Assembly (NCBI RefSeq): GCF_015277875.1
Contig: NZ_CP063814.1
Coordinates: 2,914,001 to 2,978,000, forward strand
From: Microbacterium luteum
GTDB taxonomy: Bacteria > Actinomycetota > Actinomycetes > Actinomycetales > Microbacteriaceae
Length of the DNA stretch: 64,000 bases
Reading direction: 5' to 3'
The notes under the pieces were generated by a model that saw only the letters and a program-made list of their open reading frames with translations, was not told where the DNA came from and did not search any database. Position numbers and translations under genes: made by a program. Shown here in pieces: positions 45,547-54,778 of this stretch (its first letter is position 1; each line of letters begins with the position of its first letter).

Positions 45547-46053
45547 GTGCCCCAACTCAGGCTGGGCGAACCGAACGGCCCGGATTCCAGGCCTCCCGGC
45601 CGTACCCGGGCTCCTCCATCCTGAGTTGGTGCACACGTCGGGTGTGACACCGGGGCGGCATCGAGTCGAGACCTTGCCTCACCGGGCGACAGACGACAGA
45701 AGGCGCCGAACCCCCGCACGTGGTGTCACCTGTCGGCGTCTCGACGGGCGACGGGCACCAACTCAGGCTGGGGGACCACGAGCCGCCGGAATTCCGACCT
45801 CTCGGCCGTACCCGAACTCCCCGAGCCTGAATTGGTGCACACGGTGGGGTGAGACTCCGGTGCGGCATCGAGTCGACCATCCGGTGCCGCGCCAGGGGAC
45901 AGACGGCAAAGACGCCGACGCCCGCACGAGGTGTGAGTTGTCGGGCGGCCTGACCGGCGACGTGCGCCAACTCAGGCTGGATGGCACTCACCGGGCCGGG
46001 AAATCGATACCAGGCCGCATCTGGACCTCCTCAGCCTGAGTTAGGCACCAGCA
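45547..46053. repeat. Tandem array (about 207-bp unit) containing three family A palindromes
   Basis: Palindromes lie at about 45547-45635, 45753-45843 and 45962-46053, each with CAACTCAGGCTG on the left and CCTGAGTT or CCTGAATT on the right. The 118-base spacers also match each other (GCGGCATCGAGTCGA; then GACAGACG; then GTGTCACCTGTCGG or GTGTGAGTTGTCGG), so the unit repeats every 206-209 bases. Family A arms are also found in the pxpBC gene. Confidence 0.85.
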
Positions 46054-46136
46054 CGCGGGCGGAGGGAGGTCGGGGCGACCGGGGGCGGGCAGGCGGCGGG
46101 GTCAGAGGCGGAGGAGGTCGGGTGGACGGAGGAAGG

Positions 46137-47285
46137 TCAGAGGGATGCGGCGAGGGCGGCGCCGGCTTGCGCGAGCCACGTCGCGGGGTCGGCCATGGCC
46201 GCCTCCGGCGTTCCCGCCAGGTCGGTCAGCGACGCGGTGGCGGCGAAGGCCGAGGTGTCGGCCTCGGGCGAGATGCGGCCGGCGACGAGCATCGCGGGCA
46301 CGCCGGCAACCGCCGCCAGGTGGTGCACCCGGGACGGCACCTTGCCGGCGGCCGACTGGCCGTCGAATGCGCCCTCGCCCGTGACGACGACGGCGGCGCC
46401 GCCGATCGCGTCGGCGAGCCGGATGAGCTCGGCGACCTCTTCGGCGCCGGGAACGAGATCGCCGCCCCACAGGCGCAGGGCGAAGCCGGTACCGCCGGCG
46501 GCACCCGAACCGGGTGCGTCCGGGTCGACCCCGACGAGGTCGGCGAGGCGGGCGAGCGCTGCATCCACAGCCGGGATGTCGTCCCCACCCAGACCCTTCT
46601 GCGGACCGAAGACGGCTGCCGCTCCCCGCGGGCCCGTCAGCGGATGCGTGACGTCGCTCAACACACGGACGCCGCCGGCTGGAAGCGGGGCGAGACCCGA
46701 CAGATCGACCTCGGCCACATCGCCGAGTCCGCGCGCACCGGGAGCGACGGGCGCGCCGTCGACGTCGAGCACGCGCGCGCCGAGCGCGGCGAGCATCCCC
46801 ACCCCCGCGTCCGTCGACGCGCTCGAACCGATCCCGAGGACCAACCGCGAGACGCCGTGGTCGAGCGCGGCGGCGATCGCCTGCCCGAAGCCGCGTGTGT
46901 CGGCGTCGAGCGGCCGGAGTCGCGGGGGCGTTCCCAGCAGCTCGATGCCCGAGGTGCCGGCGAGTTCGACGACCCCGGTGCCGGCGTCGGCGTCGGCGTC
47001 GGCGGTCGGCGGAAGCAGCAGCCAGTGCGCCTCGACGGGCGCGCCCTCCGGTCCATCGACCGTCACGGGCATGAGCGTCGCCCCGGGCACGGCCGCCGCG
47101 AAGGCGGCGACGGTGCCTTCGCCGCCGTCCGCCATCGGCCGGTGCACGATCCGGTCGCCCGGTCGCACGTGGTGCCACCCCGCTTCAAGCGCGTCAGCGG
47201 CGGCGTCTGCGGCGATCGAGCCTTTGAACGAGTCCACCGCGAGCACCACGGTGCCTGGAGGACGGCCCTCGGTCGCTCCGGTCAT
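46137..47285 (-). CDS. Glycerate kinase
   Basis: A 382-residue GlxK/GarK-type kinase that phosphorylates D-glycerate to a phosphoglycerate. Family blocks are VVLAVDSFKGSIAADAAADAL, RPMADGGEGTVAAF, GIELLG with LRPLDADTRGFGQAI, LVLGIGSSASTDAGVGM, DVTHPLTGPRGAAAVFGPQKG and VVTGEGAFDGQSAAGKVP. ATG at 47285 with AAGGAG four bases upstream. Glycerate could come from aldarate or tartronate catabolism, which fits the neighbouring uronate operon, although that pathway as encoded ends in alpha-ketoglutarate. Monocistronic; the IS481 element lies just upstream. Confidence 0.93.
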   Translation of the reverse strand: MTGATEGRPPGTVVLAVDSFKGSIAADAAADALEAGWHHVRPGDRIVHRPMADGGEGTVAAFAAAVPGATLMPVTVDGPEGAPVEAHWLLLPPTADADADAGTGVVELAGTSGIELLGTPPRLRPLDADTRGFGQAIAAALDHGVSRLVLGIGSSASTDAGVGMLAALGARVLDVDGAPVAPGARGLGDVAEVDLSGLAPLPAGGVRVLSDVTHPLTGPRGAAAVFGPQKGLGGDDIPAVDAALARLADLVGVDPDAPGSGAAGGTGFALRLWGGDLVPGAEEVAELIRLADAIGGAAVVVTGEGAFDGQSAAGKVPSRVHHLAAVAGVPAMLVAGRISPEADTSAFAATASLTDLAGTPEAAMADPATWLAQAGAALAASL

Positions 47286-47312
47286 GCCACTCCTTCGTCG
47301 ACGCGGTCGCGA

Positions 47313-47339
47313 TGGGATGGACTCCGGTGGAGCATCCCA
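47313..47339. terminator. Possible terminator hairpin
   Basis: TGGGATG (47313-47319) and CATCCCA (47333-47339) are inverted, with partly complementary GGACTCC/GGTGGAG inside. It lies just past the IS insertion, where the GalR-side transcript would have ended before the insertion. There is no T-run, so the call is tentative. Confidence 0.35.
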
Positions 47340-47373
47340 CGGAAAGCGTATTCCACTCGAAAGGACGAAGCGA

Positions 47374-48366
47374 CTAGGTGTGATGTCCAGGCAGGTTGTT
47401 GAGTCTGGTGAGGGGCGGGGCTCCGATTGCGGAGTGGCGCCTGTGGTGATTGTAGAAGTGGACCCAGCCTGGTAGCGCTTCGCGACGCTCAGAGTCGGAT
47501 CGGTAGAACCGGGCGTAAGCCCACCCATCGGCGAGGGTGCGGTGGAATCGCTCGATCTTGCCGTTCGTCTGCGGTCGGTAGGGCCGCGTCCGTTTGTGCG
47601 TGATGCCCAGCCCAGCGCAGGCGTCTCGCCAGGCGAACGACTTGTAGGCCGACCCGTTGTCCGAGAGCACCCGTTCGACAGTCACGCCGCGGTCGGCGAA
47701 CCACGCGACGGCGCGCTCGAGCACGCCGATCGCGGTGACGGCCTTCTCGTCGGGGCAGATCTCGACGTAGGCAACACGCGAGTGGTCATCAACGACGGTG
47801 TGGAGGAACGCGGTCCCGACGTTGGGTTCGTAGCCCCTCCGTTTCCCGGTGCGCTTCGCCGTGGTCTCGCGGTTCCGGTCGCCCTGCTGCTTGCCGACGT
47901 ATCGCCATCCGCCGCCGTCAGGAATGTTGCCGAACTTCGTGACGTCGACGTGCAGCAGTGAACCGGGATGGTCGTGCTCGTAGCGGCGGATCGGCTCGCC
48001 CGTGACCCGGTCGATATGGCTGAGCCGACTGATCCGGCACCGGACCAGCACCGCGTGGACCGTCGAGGCCGGGATCTGGAGCTCCTCCGAGATCTGCGCT
48101 GGACCCAGGCGACGCCGCCACCGCAACCGCACGATCTGCTTGACCGTCCGCGCTGGTGTCTTGCTCGGCATCGACCGGGGCCGACTGGGCCGATCGGTCA
48201 TCCCGGCGGCGCCCTCGGCACGGAACCGGGCGGCCCACTTACGAGCGGTGATCGGCGACACCATGAACATCTTTGCGGCGGCCGTCGCCGGCCACCGATC
48301 CTCGACGATCAATCGCGCGAGCCTGAGCCGTGCGCGGGGCGTGAGAGCAGCATTAGCGTGGGACAC
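47374..48366 (-). CDS. IS481-family transposase
   Basis: A 330-residue DDE transposase. The N-terminal half has two HTH regions (TAAAKMFMVSPITARKWAARF and RRRLGPAQISEELQIPASTV). The integrase core carries Asp in LLHVDVTKFG, Asp in VLSDNGSAYKS and Glu in NGKIERFHRTLADG, followed by YNHHRRHSAIG. GTG at 48366 is chosen because AGGAGG lies five bases upstream; an earlier GTG (48408) lacks one. The reading frame leaves the element through its inverted end and stops at the TAG of the duplicated ACTAGG, so the target site provides the stop codon. Confidence 0.95.
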   Translation of the reverse strand: MSHANAALTPRARLRLARLIVEDRWPATAAAKMFMVSPITARKWAARFRAEGAAGMTDRPSRPRSMPSKTPARTVKQIVRLRWRRRLGPAQISEELQIPASTVHAVLVRCRISRLSHIDRVTGEPIRRYEHDHPGSLLHVDVTKFGNIPDGGGWRYVGKQQGDRNRETTAKRTGKRRGYEPNVGTAFLHTVVDDHSRVAYVEICPDEKAVTAIGVLERAVAWFADRGVTVERVLSDNGSAYKSFAWRDACAGLGITHKRTRPYRPQTNGKIERFHRTLADGWAYARFYRSDSERREALPGWVHFYNHHRRHSAIGAPPLTRLNNLPGHHT

Positions 48367-48479
48367 GAGGGCCTCCTGTTGCACGAAGCGGTTCCTAGAC
48401 AGCTCCACTTCACAACGGGAGGCCCTCGCCCGTCAGCAAATCACTCGCGATTCACGTAGCAACGTCCCTGGACATCACA
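47379..48479 (-). mobile_element. IS481-family insertion sequence, complete
   Basis: The 1,101-base element has inverted ends TGTGATGTCCAGG (left, 47379) and CCTGGACATCACA (right, ending 48479). Both flanks carry ACTAGG (47373-47378 and 48480-48485), a 6-base target duplication that matches the NCTAGN preference known for IS481. It contains one intact transposase gene on the minus strand. The perfect duplication and intact gene suggest a recent insertion. It separates the small 56-residue gene from its natural downstream sequence. Confidence 0.95.
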
Positions 48480-48480
48480 A

Positions 48481-48651
48481 CTAGGCGTCGACCGGCCGCG
48501 CGGTGCCCCCCGTCACATGGACGACCTCGCCGGTCTCGATCTCGACCCCGACGACGAACTTCCCCGATGGCGTCGCTCGAACGTCGATGACCTCCCCCTC
48601 CCCGCGAGGCGTTGCGACGACGGTACCGGGCGTGAGGGATGAACGCGTCAT
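48481..48651 (-). CDS. Small uncharacterised protein (56 residues)
   Basis: The product runs from MTRSSLTPGTVVATPRGEGE to GGTARPVDA, rich in Val, Gly and Thr with alternating hydrophobic residues; it looks like a small SH3-like beta barrel. I do not recognise the family. The ATG at 48651 is the only start that avoids an arginine-rich, non-coding-looking extension. It lies 105 bases downstream of the GalR-like gene on the same strand. The IS481 element is inserted exactly at its TAG stop codon, which the target duplication keeps intact. Confidence 0.6.
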   Translation of the reverse strand: MTRSSLTPGTVVATPRGEGEVIDVRATPSGKFVVGVEIETGEVVHVTGGTARPVDA

Positions 48652-48756
48652 GCATCGATCGTCCCGCGAGGACGCTCCCGCCGCATCCCCCGCCCGTCGG
48701 ATCCTCCGCCTCCGCCTCCCAGCGGAGTCAGCGGCCGCGCGACGCGGCACACGCGG

Positions 48757-49854
48757 TCACCGTCGAGGTGCCGTGCTGACCCGTTCGACGAGCTGGGCCG
48801 GGATGACCGCGCCACCCCCGGACGAATCATCGACGAGGGCCGATACGGCAGCCTCGCCGAGCGCGTCGAAGTCCTGCCGCACGGTCGTCAGCGGCGGCCG
48901 GTAGTCCCGGGCGTCCGGCACGTCGTCGAATCCGACCACGCTCACGTCCGCGGGAACGTCGAGCCCCCGCTCGGCGAGGCCCCGGAGCATCCCGAGCGCC
49001 ATTTGGTCGTTCGCGCAGAACACCGCCGTCGCGGCGTCGTCAAGCAGTGCCGCGGCGGTGTGGCCGGCGCCCGACGTCCACGCACCGCGCAGCGGCTCCG
49101 CGACCTCGAGCCCCGCATTCTCGAGCGCCTCGCGCCAACCGCGCTCGCGCTCGGCCGCCGCGTAGCTGCCCAGCGGACCGGCGAGGTGACGGATGCGCGT
49201 ATGACCGAGCGCGATGAGGTGCCGTGTCGCCGCCCGCGCGCCGCCGGCATGGTCGGTCTGCGCGGTACCGGTGCGCCCGGCACCCGCCTGCCCGGCACCC
49301 GCCTGCCCGGCACCCGGCCGACCGTTCCGCGGCGAGGCGGTGGCGGGATGTGCGGAACTCCCCGGCCCCGCCGCATCCTCCGCGGGCGCGTCGACGACGA
49401 CCAGCCGCAGGCCCTCCGGCGGTGCGACGTCCCGTGCGAGGAGGGTCGCCTCGTTCAGCACGACTACACCGTCGACGCCCTGGTCCTCGAGCCGCTCGAA
49501 GGCCGACGCGATGCCGCCGTCGACCTCGGCGTGCAGCGTGACCACGACGAGGGCGAGGCCCCGGGACGCGGCCGCATCCGAGACCGCTTGCAGCATGCGC
49601 GAGTTGCCGACCGTGGCGAGGGTCGACACCACGAGCCCGATGGTGTGGGTGCGACCGGTGCGCAGCGCACGTGCCGCGCGATGCGGCCGGTAGCCCAGCT
49701 CGGCCATCGCCGCCTCGACGCGCGCCCGCGTCGCCGGATCCACCCGCGGGCTGCCGTTGACCACGCGCGAGACCGTCTGTCCGGAGACGCCGGCGCGCGC
49801 GGCCACGTCAGCCATCGAGACCCGCCGCACCTGTCCCGCGATCCGCCTCGGCAT
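48757..49854 (-). CDS. LacI/GalR-family repressor of the galactose genes
   Basis: A 365-residue repressor divergent from galT. HTH VSMADVAARAGVSGQTVSRVVN, hinge RPHRAARALRTG, ligand domain GLVVSTLATVGNSRMLQAV, and VVGFDDVPDARDYRPPLTTVRQ. Between two strands of the ligand domain is a low-complexity insertion, GAGQAGAGQAGAGRTG, encoded by a threefold 15-bp repeat (about 49274-49322), absent from the other LacI proteins here. ATG at 49854 follows GAGAGGGGA; an in-frame ATG at 49884 is possible. The two TGTTNACG-type operators in the shared upstream region suggest it controls both itself and galTK; galactose is the probable inducer. Confidence 0.92.
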   Translation of the reverse strand: MPRRIAGQVRRVSMADVAARAGVSGQTVSRVVNGSPRVDPATRARVEAAMAELGYRPHRAARALRTGRTHTIGLVVSTLATVGNSRMLQAVSDAAASRGLALVVVTLHAEVDGGIASAFERLEDQGVDGVVVLNEATLLARDVAPPEGLRLVVVDAPAEDAAGPGSSAHPATASPRNGRPGAGQAGAGQAGAGRTGTAQTDHAGGARAATRHLIALGHTRIRHLAGPLGSYAAAERERGWREALENAGLEVAEPLRGAWTSGAGHTAAALLDDAATAVFCANDQMALGMLRGLAERGLDVPADVSVVGFDDVPDARDYRPPLTTVRQDFDALGEAAVSALVDDSSGGGAVIPAQLVERVSTAPRR

Positions 49855-49903
49855 GCGTTCCCCTCTCGCACCGACCCGCGTCATCGGGTGAACAACGCAG
49901 GCA

Positions 49904-49948
49904 TGTTGACGCTAACACACCCCTCCAGGTACCGTGTTGACGTGAACA
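49904..49948 (+). promoter_or_regulatory. galTK promoter with two GalR-type operators
   Basis: Operators TGTTGACGCTAACA (49904-49917) and TGTTGACGTGAACA (49935-49948) are 31 bases apart centre to centre, three helical turns. The -35 box TTGACG (49906-49911) is inside the first; the -10 box TACCGT (49930-49935) is followed by six bases and the galT GTG (49942), which is inside the second. The transcript is therefore predicted to be leaderless and blocked at both ends by the repressor. The minus-strand TAGCGT inside the first operator may serve the repressor gene. Confidence 0.78.
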
Positions 49949-51113
49949 CACCTGAGTTCTTCACGGCCGAGCTGTCCGGCGGCGTCGTCAAGCGGGCCAC
50001 CCGCCTCGCCGACGGCCGCGAGCTGATCTACTTCGACGACCCGGACACGTCGCTGCCGGCCGAGCGCGCCATTGACGCCCGCACCCTGGATGCGCGCCCC
50101 GCCACCGCGACGATGCGGCGGGATGTGCTCACCGGCGACTGGGTCTCGATCGCCGCGGCACGTCAGAACCGCGCGTTCCTGCCGCCGGCGCACCTCGATC
50201 CGCTCGCCCCGCAGACCGCGACCAACCCGTCGGAGGTGCCCTCCGTCTACGACGTCGCGGTGTTCGAGAACAAGTCGCCCTCGTTCGGCCCGGCCCTGGC
50301 CCGCGCCACCGGCGACGCACCCGCAGCCGACGATGCGCCGCAGAGCCTCGACGACCTCGACGCTCCGGGGCTCGGCCGCACCCGCACGTCGGTCGGACGC
50401 TGCGAGGTCGTGTGCTTCAGCCCCGAGCACGCGGGGTCGTTCGGCACCCAGAGCGCCACACGCGCCCGCACCGTCATCGAGGCGTGGGCCGATCGCACCG
50501 CCGCGCTCTCCTCCCTGCCCGGCATCGCGCAGGTGTTTCCGTTCGAGAACCGCGGCGAAGAGATCGGGGTCACCCTTCAGCACCCGCACGGTCAGATCTA
50601 CTCCTATCCGTACATCACTCCCCGCACCCAGTCGCTGCTGCGCTCGATCGCCCGCGAGGGCGACGACCTGTTCGCGCGCATCGTCGCGTTCGAGGCGGCC
50701 GGTCCCCGCGTCGTGCTCGAAGCCGAGCACTGGCTCGCCTACGTGCCCTTCGCGGCGCGCTGGCCGATCGAACTGCACCTCGCACCCCGGCGCCATGCCG
50801 CCGACTTCACCGAGCTGACGGATGCCGAGCGCGACGAACTCGCGACGGTCTACCTGCGTCTGCTCCGCGGCGTCGACACCCTGTACGACACCCCCACGCC
50901 GTACATCGCCGCGTGGCACCAGGCCCCGGTCGCCGTCGGACGCGACACGGCGCGCCTGCACCTGCAGCTGACCTCCCCGCGCCGCGCCGCCGACAAGCTG
51001 AAGTACCTCGCCGGATCCGAGGCCGCCATGGGGGCCTGGATCGGCGACATCCCGCCCGAAACCGCCGCCGACCGCCTGCGCGAGGCCGTCGCATCCATCC
51101 CGGAGGTGTCCCT

Positions 51114-51117
<4 letters not shown>
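49942..51117 (+). CDS. galT: Galactose-1-phosphate uridylyltransferase
   Basis: It exchanges UMP between UDP-glucose and galactose 1-phosphate in the Leloir pathway. The 391-residue protein begins NTPEFFTAELSGGVVKRATRLADGRELIYFDD, then has DVLTGDWVSIAAARQNRAFLPPA, FENRGEEIGVTLQHPHGQIYSYPY with the catalytic HPH, and a C-terminal AWHQAP with second-half histidine sites, as in GalT of Actinobacteria. The GTG at 49942 is set by the leaderless promoter; an upstream extension would cross the operators. The stop overlaps the galK GTG by four bases. No galE is encoded in this window. Confidence 0.96.
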
Positions 51118-52313
<1,196 letters not shown>

Positions 52314-52459
52314 GGCCTCGCAGCGGCCGTACCCCACCACGCGCATCGCGGACGGTCAAGCCCTGGCTCGCACGTGTCGCCGGCCGTAGCGTCGACGGCG
52401 GATCGGACACTCCGGTCCGCCCCGGCATCCCGGGAGCGCAGCGAGAAGGGCGACCGCAC

Positions 52460-53311
52460 GTGGCGTACATCACCGTCGGGACCGAGAACTCGGTCGACGT
52501 CGAGCTCCACTACACCGACCAGGGACCGAGCACCGGAACACCGGTCGTGCTCATCCACGGCTATCCGCTGAACGGGGAGTCGTGGGCCCGGCAGCAGTAT
52601 CCGCTGCTGGATGCCGGCTACCGCGTCATCGCCTACGACCGGCGCGGCTTCGGGGCATCCACGAAGACCGCCTCCGGCGCCGACTACGACACGTACGCCG
52701 CCGACCTCCACGCACTCATGGAAGAGCTGGACCTTCGCGACGCCGTGCTCCTCGGCTTCTCCATGGGCACCGGCGAGATCGCCCGCTACCTGGGCCGCTA
52801 CGGCGCCGACCGCGTCGCCAAGGCCGGGCTGCTCAGCGGCATCCTCCCCTACCTGCTCGCCACCGACGACAACCCCGACGGCGCGGGGCCGCAGGGGTTC
52901 TTCGACGACCTGCGCGCACAGGTGAGGGATGACCGCTTCGCCTTCGTGCGCGGGTTCTTCGAGGGCTTCTACAACCTCGAGGAGAACCTCGACCGGCGCA
53001 TCTCGCAAGACGCCGTCGACGCGAACGTGCAGGTGGCCGCGCACGCGGGCAACGTCGCGATCGCCGATGCGACGCTGACGTGGCCGACCGACTTCCGCGC
53101 CGACATCGCCGAAGTGGCCGCGAGCGGCATCCCGTGCCTGATCGTGCACGGCACCGCCGACAACGTCGTGCCCATCGACGCGTCGGCCCGACGGCTGCGG
53201 GATCTCCTGCCACAGGCGACGTACGTCGAGCTCGAAGGGGCACCGCACGGCCTGCTGTGGACCCACGCCGACCAAGTGAACGAGGCTCTCTCGGCGTTCC
53301 TGTCGGTGTGA
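52460..53311 (+). CDS. Alpha/beta hydrolase, non-haem chloroperoxidase-like
   Basis: A 283-residue serine hydrolase. The oxyanion region is VVLIHGYPLNGESW, the nucleophile elbow is GFSMGTGEIARY (Ser near 99), with the acid in VHGTADNVVPID and the catalytic His in EGAPHGLLW. The overall pattern, including YDRRGFGASTKTASGADYDTYAADL, is that of cofactor-free haloperoxidases/esterases (Bpo/Cpo type). The natural substrate is unknown and halogenation is probably incidental. The GTG at 52460 follows GAAGGGCGA. Monocistronic. Confidence 0.92.
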   Translation: MAYITVGTENSVDVELHYTDQGPSTGTPVVLIHGYPLNGESWARQQYPLLDAGYRVIAYDRRGFGASTKTASGADYDTYAADLHALMEELDLRDAVLLGFSMGTGEIARYLGRYGADRVAKAGLLSGILPYLLATDDNPDGAGPQGFFDDLRAQVRDDRFAFVRGFFEGFYNLEENLDRRISQDAVDANVQVAAHAGNVAIADATLTWPTDFRADIAEVAASGIPCLIVHGTADNVVPIDASARRLRDLLPQATYVELEGAPHGLLWTHADQVNEALSAFLSV

Positions 53312-53395
53312 ATCTCCGCCGCCGCCGCGGCGCACGGGGGCGCGGCGGCGCCGGAGTAGCCTGGGTGAGCCACCGACCCGCACCAGGAGGACGGC

Positions 53396-53770
53396 GTGAG
53401 CGAGACCCCCCGACGATTCCCCGCATCCGTCTACCGCGAGGGCGACGAACCCGACCCGCGGTTCAGTCTCGCCAACGAGCGCACCTTTCTCGCGTGGGTG
53501 CGCACGGCCCTCGCCCTCATGGCCGGCGGGGTCGCGCTCGAGGCTCTCGAACTTCCCGAGAACACCGGCTTCCGCCTCGCCGCCGCCCTGATCTTCGTGC
53601 TCCTGGGCCTGCTGGCCGCCGTGCACGCATGGCTGAGCTGGGCCCGCACCGAACGCGCGCTCCGTCGCAGCAGCGCCCTGCCCGCGCCCGCGACCGCCCT
53701 GATCATCGTCGTGGGCGTCGTGGTCGCCGTCGGCCTCGTGCTCGCCGGCTTCGTGCTGGAGCTGCGGTGA
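53396..53770 (+). CDS. DUF202/YidH-family membrane protein
   Basis: A 124-residue protein with the DUF202 signature DPRFSLANERTFLAWVRTALALMAGGVALEAL split around the first helix, and three membrane segments (LIFVLLGLLAAVHAWLSW; ALIIVVGVVVAVGLVLAGFV). GTG at 53396 with AGGAGG upstream. It overlaps by four bases with a second DUF202 gene, so a hetero-oligomer is plausible. Biochemical function is not known. Confidence 0.9.
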   Translation: MSETPRRFPASVYREGDEPDPRFSLANERTFLAWVRTALALMAGGVALEALELPENTGFRLAAALIFVLLGLLAAVHAWLSWARTERALRRSSALPAPATALIIVVGVVVAVGLVLAGFVLELR

Positions 53771-54108
53771 CCGACCGCCCGTTCGACCCCGGCCTGCAGC
53801 CCGAGCGGACGCTCCTGTCGTGGCGTCGCACGTGCCTGGCCCTCGCGGTCGCGAGCCTCGTCTCGGTGCGCTTCGCCGCCGAGATCCTCGGGGTCGCCGC
53901 GATCGCCTTCGGGGTGGTGGGGCTGGTCATGGCCATCGCCGCCTACGTCGCCGCCGGGCACCGCTATCGCCGGGCGCACCAGGCCCTGAGCACCGACGGC
54001 GAGCTGCCGACCGACGGGGCGGCGCTGGTTCTCATGCTCGGAGCCCTGGTGACCATCGGCACGGCGTGCGCCGTGTATGTCGTCGGCATCGCCGCATCCC
54101 GTCTCTGA
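53767..54108 (+). CDS. DUF202-family membrane protein
   Basis: A 113-residue partner of the preceding protein: FDPGLQPERTLLSWRRTCLALAVAS is a divergent DUF202 signature, with three hydrophobic segments ending ALVTIGTACAVYVVGIAASRL. The GTG at 53767 is contained in the GGTGA overlap with the upstream stop. The paired arrangement of a long and a short DUF202 protein is common in Actinobacteria; no function is established. Confidence 0.88.
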   Translation: MTDRPFDPGLQPERTLLSWRRTCLALAVASLVSVRFAAEILGVAAIAFGVVGLVMAIAAYVAAGHRYRRAHQALSTDGELPTDGAALVLMLGALVTIGTACAVYVVGIAASRL

Positions 54109-54130
54109 CCCGGCACGCGAGCAGACACAT

Positions 54131-54184
54131 AAGCCATACGACATTTGGCTTTGAGGTTCGAGCATTGTTCGGTTTACTTCTCCC
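54131..54184 (+). promoter_or_regulatory. Putative TetR operator and promoter
   Basis: AAGCCA (54131-54136) and TGGCTT (54146-54151) are inverted across nine bases. A -35-like TTGAGG (54151-54156) and a -10-like TTTACT (54173-54178), six bases before the ATG, follow. The region is much richer in A/T than its surroundings. The palindrome may be the operator of the TetR regulator it precedes. Confidence 0.5.
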
Positions 54185-54778
54185 ATGGCACGAAGAGGTT
54201 CCTACGCGAAGGGCGTGGCGAAGCGGGAGGAGATCCTCGAGCGAGCCCTCGACGTGATCGCGCGCGAGGGGTTCCGTCGCACATCCGTCAAAGACCTGGC
54301 CGAGGCCGTCGGCCTCAGCCAGGCCGGGCTCCTGCACTACTTCGGCACGAAGGAGCAGCTGTTCACGGAGATCCTCCGCAAGCGCGACGAGCTCGACAAT
54401 GCCGCGCTCGGCGCCGCGACCGGCGACCGGACGCACGACGACGCCATGCGCGAGGGCTGGGTCGGCGTCATCCGCCACAACCAGCGCGTGCCGGGACTGG
54501 TGCACCTGTTCGCCGCGCTGTCCGTCGACGCCGCGGACGCGGAGCACCCGGCGCACGACTACTTCATCGAGCGGAACAGGCGCCTGCGAGAGACCCTCGC
54601 CGAGGCCATCGAGGATCGCCTCGACCCGCGCGTCGACCCGGAGACAGCCGGGCGCCTGCTGCAGGCGGTTGCCGACGGCCTGCAGCTGCAGTGGATGCTC
54701 GAGCCCGACCTCGACATGGCCGCCGCGACCGGCGCGCTCCTCGACATCCTCGTGCCGCCCAGGGAGGATGCGACGTGA
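54185..54778 (+). CDS. TetR-family transcriptional regulator
   Basis: A 197-residue regulator: the N-terminal HTH is KREEILERALDVIAREGFRRTSVKDLAEAVGLSQAGLLHYF, interrupted only for length here, followed by a helical ligand-binding domain with LHLFAALS-like and DGLQLQWMLEPDLDM segments. The ATG at 54185 is six bases from the -10 box. Its stop overlaps the GTG of the esterase gene, which it probably represses; the ligand may be an ester or its product. Confidence 0.93.
   Translation: MARRGSYAKGVAKREEILERALDVIAREGFRRTSVKDLAEAVGLSQAGLLHYFGTKEQLFTEILRKRDELDNAALGAATGDRTHDDAMREGWVGVIRHNQRVPGLVHLFAALSVDAADAEHPAHDYFIERNRRLRETLAEAIEDRLDPRVDPETAGRLLQAVADGLQLQWMLEPDLDMAAATGALLDILVPPREDAT

Larger units (their letters stand above)
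45277..46136. other. 860-base intergenic region made of repeats
   Basis: No credible gene. It contains an imperfect 18-bp tandem tract (45291-45430), a GC-rich spacer and a tandem array of about 207 bp units built on palindromic element family A (45547-46053). Open frames exist on both strands but encode the repeats only. Confidence 0.8.

Noticed and set aside
43297..45636. A 779-codon minus-strand frame
   Set aside because: Antisense to the MR/MLE enzyme and the aldehyde dehydrogenase; composition is low complexity and there is no recognisable domain.
45281..46039. A 252-codon plus-strand frame and a 144-codon minus-strand frame in the repeat array
   Set aside because: They translate only repeat units, without a ribosome-binding site or any known domain. 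The NSGW/PELVHT similarity to the pxpBC linker reflects the shared DNA element.
48481..48651. Assignment of the 56-residue protein to DUF1918
   Set aside because: The length is similar but the sequence lacks the family pattern I would expect, so I left it unassigned.
52460..53311. Antibiotic-biosynthesis haloperoxidase
   Set aside because: No biosynthetic cluster is nearby, and this hydrolase fold usually acts on esters; only the structural family is claimed.
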